Shown here: in pieces, positions 59,969 through 64,000 of the stretch
Layout: each line of letters opens with the position of its first letter
How positions within the stretch are numbered: the stretch's first letter is position 1
Translations under genes and position numbers: made by a program
Notes under the pieces: model-generated
The model's database searches: none
The model's input: the letters and a program-made list of their open reading frames with translations, nothing else
Told to the model about the DNA's origin: nothing
Source: an uncultured Alphaproteobacteria bacterium
GTDB lineage: Bacteria; Pseudomonadota; Alphaproteobacteria; Caulobacterales; Caulobacteraceae
Length of the DNA: 64,000 nt
Direction of reading: 5' to 3'
Assembly: GCA_903822175.1 (NCBI GenBank)
Contig: CAIJOB010000024.1
Coordinates: forward strand, 42,876 to 106,875

Positions 59969-60184
59969 ATGGCCGTCTACCGCATCTACCTGGTCCACGA
60001 CGACGGACGCCTGGAGCCCGCGGAGAGTTTCTACTGCACGGCCGACGAAGAGGCGGTCTCCCGCATCGTGCCACCCACCCGCTCCGACATCCGCGCCGAG
60101 CTCTGGCAGGGCGGCCGCTTCATCGCCGCCGCCGGCCACCGCCGGCCGTCTCTGGACCGCGAACGGCCTCACGCCGACGGCTGA
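59969..60184 (+). CDS. Small conserved protein (paralogue of 50306-50512)
   Basis: 71 residues. MAVYRIYLVHDDGRLEPAES is a beta-hairpin-like start and RSDIRAELWQGGRFIAA matches the RSDAVRAEVWEDERLIFS motif of the protein at 50306. No function is known. The ATG at 59969 lies downstream of GGAGCAGAGATC. The 191 bases before it hold a weak CCCC...GGGG dyad (59912-59931) and no other clear feature. Confidence 0.68.
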   Translation: MAVYRIYLVHDDGRLEPAESFYCTADEEAVSRIVPPTRSDIRAELWQGGRFIAAAGHRRPSLDRERPHADG

Positions 60185-60193
60185 CGCGCTTCG

Positions 60194-60571
60194 TCAGTGC
60201 ATCGTGCCGGCGACGATCTCCAGCTTGTTGCCGTCCGGGTCGAAGAGGATCGCGCCGTAGTAGTCGGCGGCGATGTCGGGGTGGGCGCCGGCCGCCCGCA
60301 CGCTGGTCGCGCCACGCGAGAGCGCCGCCGCGTAGGCCTGGTCCACCGCCGCCCGGCTGTCGGCGGAAAACGCGATATGGGTCCCCAGGCCCGCCACCTG
60401 CTCGCCGCTCACCGGATAGAGGTAGAGCTGCGCGCCCATTCCGCCCGGGCCATAGCCGAGCTCGCGGTCGCTGGCGTGGGTCTGGGCGTGGCCCAGCGGC
60501 TGCAGGAAGGCGTCATAGAAGGCGCTCGCCTGGGCCAGGTCGCGGACGCCGACGGACAGGTGGTCGAACAT
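60194..60571 (-). CDS. VOC (glyoxalase/bleomycin resistance) family protein
   Basis: 125 residues from the ATG at 60569-60571. The vicinal oxygen chelate fold is shown by MFDHLSVGVRDLAQASAFYDAFLQPLG at the start and YYGAILFDPDGNKLEIVAG at the end, with His4 and Glu near residue 120 as likely metal ligands. Such proteins bind or isomerise small metal-coordinated substrates. The longer reading upstream lacks the family start. Divergent from the PEP-CTERM gene. Confidence 0.9.
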   Translation of the reverse strand: MFDHLSVGVRDLAQASAFYDAFLQPLGHAQTHASDRELGYGPGGMGAQLYLYPVSGEQVAGLGTHIAFSADSRAAVDQAYAAALSRGATSVRAAGAHPDIAADYYGAILFDPDGNKLEIVAGTMH

Positions 60572-60676
60572 GGCTGAGGTCCTCATGAGGCGGTGAAGCT
60601 GCGCCTGCGAACATGGGGACGCGTCCATGGTGGCGCTATCCACAGCTAAGATTTCGCCTGACGGGGGAATTGGATT

Positions 60677-60729
60677 GTCGGATTCCCGACGCCTGTTAAC
60701 CATTCCGGTTACGCCGAATAACGGCGTAA
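60677..60729 (+). promoter_or_regulatory. Three consecutive hairpins upstream of the PEP-CTERM gene
   Basis: GTCGG-ATTC-CCGAC (60677-60690), TAACC-ATTCC-GGTTA (60697-60711) and TTACGCCG-AATAA-CGGCGTAA (60709-60729) follow each other, the second and third overlapping at 60709-60711 so they could exclude each other. The third ends 15 bases before the ATG at 60745. TTAACCAT at 60696-60703 also matches a reported CtrA half-site of Caulobacter. A role in control of the downstream gene is inferred. Confidence 0.4.
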
Positions 60730-60744
60730 TGGGGAACTACCGAT

Positions 60745-61566
60745 ATGCGTCTGACCGCTCTCACAGCCTTTGCGCTTGCGCTGGGCGTCGGCTCCGCCGC
60801 AGAGGCGGCCGGCCCCAACCTGGTCACCAACGGTAGCTTCAACACCCTCAACCCGGCCGGCGCCAACAGCGCGCCGACGGCGAGCGGCATCGAGGTCGAC
60901 GGCGCCTTCAATGACGCCAACGCCGTCACCGGTTGGACCTCGGCCGGCGGCACGACCTACAATATCTACTTCTACGGCAACGGCCTCGAAACCGGCGGCG
61001 CGGGCGCCCTCGACCCGGCGAACCGGTGGGGCGAGGACGGCCAACGGCCGAACGTCAACTTCACCGGCAACAGCCCCGACGGCGGCGCCTATATGGTGCT
61101 GGACGGAGACCCGGGCTTCTCCGGCGCGCTGAGCCAGACGATCACCGGCCTGACGTCGGGCAACATCTACAAGCTCACCTTCGACTGGGCGGGCGGCGAG
61201 CTGTACGACCGCACTGGGTTCTTCACCTCCCAGCTGCAGGTGAACTTCGGCGGCGCTCCGGCCCAGTTTACGGCGAACTACTCCAACACCAACCCGCCGA
61301 ACGGCAATCTGTGCAACAAGTGCGGCACACCCGGCAGCTTCTCAGGCTGGTCGCAGGTGACCATGTACTTCAAGGCCGACGGCCCAAGCGACGTGATCTC
61401 CTTCCTGTCGATCGGGACCCCCGCCGCCAACCTGCCGCCGGTGGCCTTCCTCGACGGCGTGTCGCTCACCGCCGTGCCGGAACCCGCGGTCTGGGGCCTG
61501 ATGGTTCTGGGCTTCGGCGGCGCGGGCGCGATGATCCGCCGTCGGCGCAGGCTGGCCACCGCCTGA
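60745..61566 (+). CDS. PEP-CTERM sorted secreted protein
   Basis: 273 residues. A signal peptide (RLTALTAFALALGVGSAAEA) is followed by a beta-rich, Asn/Gly/Thr-rich domain (NLVTNGSFNTLNPAG, FYGNGLETGGAG, GAYMVLDGDPGFSG) resembling a carbohydrate-binding or beta-sandwich module, with one CNKCG pair. The end is VPEPAVWGLMVLGFGGAG then an Arg-rich stop signal: the PEP-CTERM sorting signal of the PEPxxWA type, which is cut by exosortase. No exosortase gene is in the window. The product is likely cell-surface or matrix associated. Confidence 0.88.
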   Translation: MRLTALTAFALALGVGSAAEAAGPNLVTNGSFNTLNPAGANSAPTASGIEVDGAFNDANAVTGWTSAGGTTYNIYFYGNGLETGGAGALDPANRWGEDGQRPNVNFTGNSPDGGAYMVLDGDPGFSGALSQTITGLTSGNIYKLTFDWAGGELYDRTGFFTSQLQVNFGGAPAQFTANYSNTNPPNGNLCNKCGTPGSFSGWSQVTMYFKADGPSDVISFLSIGTPAANLPPVAFLDGVSLTAVPEPAVWGLMVLGFGGAGAMIRRRRRLATA

Positions 61567-61605
61567 CCCCTTCCCTTGGGCTGATCGCCGCGCGATGACA
61601 GGCCC

Positions 61606-62442
61606 ATGATGTCGTCGCACTTCCTGCAAGCCTTCGGCCTTCAGGTCTTCAAGCTCGTCGTCTGGCTGGCGCTGCTGGCGGTGATCTTCGCCCCGCTTGA
61701 GGCGCTGTTCGCGCTGCATCGCACGCCGGGCCGCTGGAAGACCGCGCCCGCCGACATCGCCTTCTATTTCCTGAACAGCCTGCTGCCGCTGGCCATTCTC
61801 GCCCCGCCGCTGGCCCTGCTCAGCGTCGGCCTGCGGCTGGCGACGCCGCACGCCTACACCGCCGCCGTGACCGCGCTCCCCATCTGGGCCAGGCTCGCCG
61901 CGGCCCTCGCGGTCAGCGAGGTGGGCGGCTACTGGGGCCACCGGCTCAGCCACGAGATCCCGCTGCTCTGGCGCTTCCACGCCGTCCACCATGCGCCGCG
62001 CCACGTCGACTGGCTGATCTCCAGCCGCGCGCATCCGGTCGACCAGGTGTTCGAGAAGCTCTGCGCGCTCGCCCCGCTCTACATCCTGGGCCTGGTGCAG
62101 CCGACGCCCAGCGGCGCGGGCCTGGCCGGGCTGATCGCCATTTTCGGCACCCTCTGGGGCTTCTTCGTCCACGCCAACCTCCGCTGGCGGCTGGGGCCGC
62201 TGGAGTGGCTCGTCTCGACGCCGGCCTTCCATCACTGGCACCACACCAACGATGAGCACCGCGACCACAACTACGCGGCCCTGTTCCCAGTAGTCGACCG
62301 CCTGTTCGGCACCCATCACCTGCCCAAGGCCTGGCCGCCGACCTATGGCGTCGACGCGGCCACGCCCGCGGGCATGCTGGACCAGCTCCTCGACCCGTTC
62401 GGGCCGGTCAGGCCCGCTAGGCCAGAGGCATCGAAAACGTAA
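61606..62442 (+). CDS. Fatty acid hydroxylase (sterol desaturase) superfamily membrane protein
   Basis: 278 residues with several membrane segments in the N-terminal 110 residues. The histidine clusters for the diiron site are HRLSH (112-116), HAVHH (125-129), His189 and FHHWHH (208-213), the pattern of the sterol desaturase/fatty acid hydroxylase family. Members hydroxylate or desaturate lipids using oxygen. In Caulobacterales related enzymes modify carotenoids or lipids, but the substrate here is unknown. Its 3' end overlaps the histidine kinase gene by 26 bases. Confidence 0.88.
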   Translation: MMSSHFLQAFGLQVFKLVVWLALLAVIFAPLEALFALHRTPGRWKTAPADIAFYFLNSLLPLAILAPPLALLSVGLRLATPHAYTAAVTALPIWARLAAALAVSEVGGYWGHRLSHEIPLLWRFHAVHHAPRHVDWLISSRAHPVDQVFEKLCALAPLYILGLVQPTPSGAGLAGLIAIFGTLWGFFVHANLRWRLGPLEWLVSTPAFHHWHHTNDEHRDHNYAALFPVVDRLFGTHHLPKAWPPTYGVDAATPAGMLDQLLDPFGPVRPARPEASKT

Positions 62443-63628
62443 AGCGCGTCTGCGCGTCGTCCGAGGTCACGCCCAGCGTTCCGCCATGGGCGCGGGCGAT
62501 CTCGCTGGCGATATAGAGGCCCAGCCCCAGCCCCTGCTGCCCGTGGTGATGCTCGGCGCGTTCGAAGGGCTGGAACAGCACCGCCTGGCGCTCAGGCGGG
62601 ATCGCCGGCCCGGGGTTGGCCACCGACAGCTCGAAGCGGCCGCCGTCGACGCGCCCGCGCACCTCGACCACGCCGCCCGCCTCACCGTGCCGCAGCGCAT
62701 TGGCCAGCAGGTTGGAGAGCAGCTGCGCCACCCGGCCGGAGTCACAGGCCACCGGCTCGTCCAGCACCACGTCGATGGCGATCTCGCGATCGGGATGGGC
62801 CAGCCGCAGCTCGTCCACCGCCAGCAGGATCGTCTCGCGCACATTGGCGTCGGTCCGCCGCTCGATCTCGAAGCCGCCGCCCATCCGGGCGCGGGCGAAG
62901 TCCATCACATTGTCGATCAGGCCGGCCATCCGCATGACGCTGGCCTGCATGCCGCTCACCAGCATCCTGGCCCGCTCGTCCAGCGCGGTCTTGCCGAGCA
63001 GCCGCCCGCCGGCCTGGATCGAAGCCAAAGGATTGCGAAGGTCGTGCCCAAGCACCGCGATGATCTGCTCGCGAAGTTCGGCCGCGTGACGTTCGCTCAT
63101 CAGCTGGGCCTGGCTCTCGGCGAGCCGATCCTGGCTCTCCATGTGCTGGGCGATCAGCTCGGCGAAGAGCTTGAACATGCCCATCACCTGCGGGTTCTTC
63201 AGCTGCGCGGGCTTGGGATCGATGGCGCAGAGCGTCCCGAAGAACTGCCCGCCGCGGAAGATCGGCTGGGAGATGTAGCTCTGGAAGCCGTACTGCGCCG
63301 GCGTGTGGTGGTTACAAAACGCCGCGTCCTGCGCCACGTGGTCGATCACCACCGCCTCACCGCTCTGGCGGATCTCGTCACAGATGGTGGTGCCCACTTC
63401 CAGCTCGCCGCCGGGGACCAGTCCAAAGGCGATCTCATCGCGCACCGCGCACGCGATCCAGCGGTCCTCGGTCACCCGCGCCACGGCGGCAAAGCCCATC
63501 CCGGTGGTGCGGCACACCACCTCCAGGATCATCGGCACGGCCTCGATCCGGCCGACCCTCTCGACGTCTTCAGCGATACTCACGCGCAGGTGTTCCCAAT
63601 CCCAGTCCCTCGACTCGTAACGGATCAC
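62417..63628 (-). CDS. Soluble GAF sensor histidine kinase
   Basis: 403 residues with no membrane segment. A GAF-like sensor domain (about 25-170; CDEIRQSGEAVVIDHVAQD and YISQPIFRGGQFFGTLCAI) is followed by a HisKA-type segment with the phospho-acceptor His195 (VLGHDLRNPLASI) and an HATPase domain (DSGRVAQLLSNLLANALRHG and FEVRGRVDGGRFELSVANPG). The GQQGLGLGLYIASEIA region closes the ATP lid. No response regulator is adjacent, so it is an orphan; its input is unknown. It overlaps the end of the fatty acid hydroxylase gene. Confidence 0.9.
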   Translation of the reverse strand: MIRYESRDWDWEHLRVSIAEDVERVGRIEAVPMILEVVCRTTGMGFAAVARVTEDRWIACAVRDEIAFGLVPGGELEVGTTICDEIRQSGEAVVIDHVAQDAAFCNHHTPAQYGFQSYISQPIFRGGQFFGTLCAIDPKPAQLKNPQVMGMFKLFAELIAQHMESQDRLAESQAQLMSERHAAELREQIIAVLGHDLRNPLASIQAGGRLLGKTALDERARMLVSGMQASVMRMAGLIDNVMDFARARMGGGFEIERRTDANVRETILLAVDELRLAHPDREIAIDVVLDEPVACDSGRVAQLLSNLLANALRHGEAGGVVEVRGRVDGGRFELSVANPGPAIPPERQAVLFQPFERAEHHHGQQGLGLGLYIASEIARAHGGTLGVTSDDAQTRFTFSMPLA

Positions 63629-63717
63629 AGGGTTTGCGATCTGTCGCGCCGGGGGCCGACATAGACGTCAGCACGCGGTAATTTCCCTACGTCCCCGGCA
63701 CGGCGCCGAAGATGGGC

Positions 63718-63942
63718 TCAACTCTCCAGCGGCGCGGCGGCGTCGTGGGCCTTGAAGCCGATGGTCTCGTGACTGCCGTCGCACCAGGGCTTGGTCTTCG
63801 AAGCGCCGCAGCGGCAGAGGAAGATCCGCTTCTCGCCAGAGACGTCGATCACCTGGCCCGTGGAGTCCGTCAGCTTCAGTTCTGACAGGTCCCCGCCCAC
63901 GGCGATCGAACCATCTGGCGTGAGCATCATCTTGATCGGCAT
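63718..63942 (-). CDS. CDGSH iron-sulfur domain protein
   Basis: 74 residues. The [2Fe-2S] ligands are in FLCRCGASKTKPWCDGSH (Cys, Cys, Cys, His), the CDGSH signature, near residues 43-60. The N-terminus (KMMLTPDGSIAVGGDLSEL) is a small strand segment. Bacterial CDGSH proteins are small redox or cluster-transfer proteins. It is the last complete gene before the right edge. Confidence 0.92.
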   Translation of the reverse strand: MPIKMMLTPDGSIAVGGDLSELKLTDSTGQVIDVSGEKRIFLCRCGASKTKPWCDGSHETIGFKAHDAAAPLES

Positions 63943-63978
63943 GTCGGTGTCCCCTCCGCGCGGGCCTCCTTCGGCGGC

Positions 63979-64000
63979 GCCCGGCTCTTGGATGCCGGGC
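63979..64000. other. Hairpin at the right window edge
   Basis: GCCCGGC (63979-63985) and GCCGGGC (63994-64000) form a perfect 7-pair stem around TCTTGGAT. It may be a terminator or the edge of another repeat, but the sequence is cut, so its role cannot be decided. Confidence 0.35.

Overview
The window is about 64 kb of high-GC DNA that reads as ordinary, gene-dense chromosome of an alphaproteobacterium, most likely a Caulobacteraceae member (Caulobacter or Phenylobacterium relative). The evidence is the base composition, the order lysC, ptsP, prfA, prmC, DUF4167, alphaproteobacterial families (DUF4167, RcnB, DUF3297, DUF3606, a PEP-CTERM variant ending in PEPAVWG, a FlmG-like TPR protein), a TonB receptor without an STN domain, and several palindromic repeats of the kind scattered through Caulobacter-type genomes. 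I see no tRNA, rRNA, CRISPR array, transposase, integrase or prophage structural gene. No gene-free stretch exceeds 300 bases; the longest (26228-26484, 35185-35448, 44772-45050) are described in the entries.

Layout. 1-4046: TonB receptor (cut by the left edge), secreted alpha/beta hydrolase, FkbM methyltransferase, ubiG. 4169-11391: lysC, then a detoxification-like set (MFS pump with a divergent cysteine-bearing regulator, nitroreductase, glutathione transferase, secreted protein, membrane-fused hydrolase). 11582-18433: ptsP, a RodZ-like protein, ispG, ankyrin and small proteins, prfA. 18497-25367: GFA protein, an unexplained two-gene membrane module, BrkB-type protein, a double cyclic-nucleotide-domain protein overlapping a class II amidotransferase, MOSC protein. 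25364-29486: prmC, DUF4167 protein, Zur-type regulator, HAD phosphatase, RcnB-like protein. 29628-35184: DUF924, thyA with an overlapping MazG-type gene, a metallo-beta-lactamase-fold protein with a methyltransferase, folA, an SMP-30 lactonase.

35449-49647: monooxygenase-fold protein, TerB-DnaJ protein, a 1225-residue fused hydantoinase/oxoprolinase carrying an in-frame palindromic repeat, aminotransferase with glutathione transferase, PhoPQ-related protein, thioesterase, ICMT-type methyltransferase, FlmG-like TPR glycosyltransferase, dicarboxylate symporter. 49729-64000: many small proteins, cyclophilin, pirin, prolyl oligopeptidase, RidA, cupin, a 360-residue secreted protein, a small lipoprotein/membrane pair, a PEP-CTERM protein, fatty acid hydroxylase, a soluble histidine kinase and a CDGSH protein.

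How the genes fit together. Housekeeping functions dominate: ubiquinone, aspartate-family amino acids, isoprenoids, translation termination (prfA makes RF1 and PrmC methylates it), dTMP/folate cycling (thyA and folA), zinc control and PTS-Ntr signalling. The lysC-ptsP-prfA-prmC-DUF4167 order is, as I recall it, a conserved alphaproteobacterial backbone; here unrelated genes lie between its members. The best candidates for undescribed biology are the 18906-21356 membrane module, the cyclic-nucleotide/amidotransferase pair at 22660-24550, the small lipoprotein/membrane pair at 59065-59777, and the repeat domesticated inside the hydantoinase gene. None has an assigned function that I can support from sequence alone.
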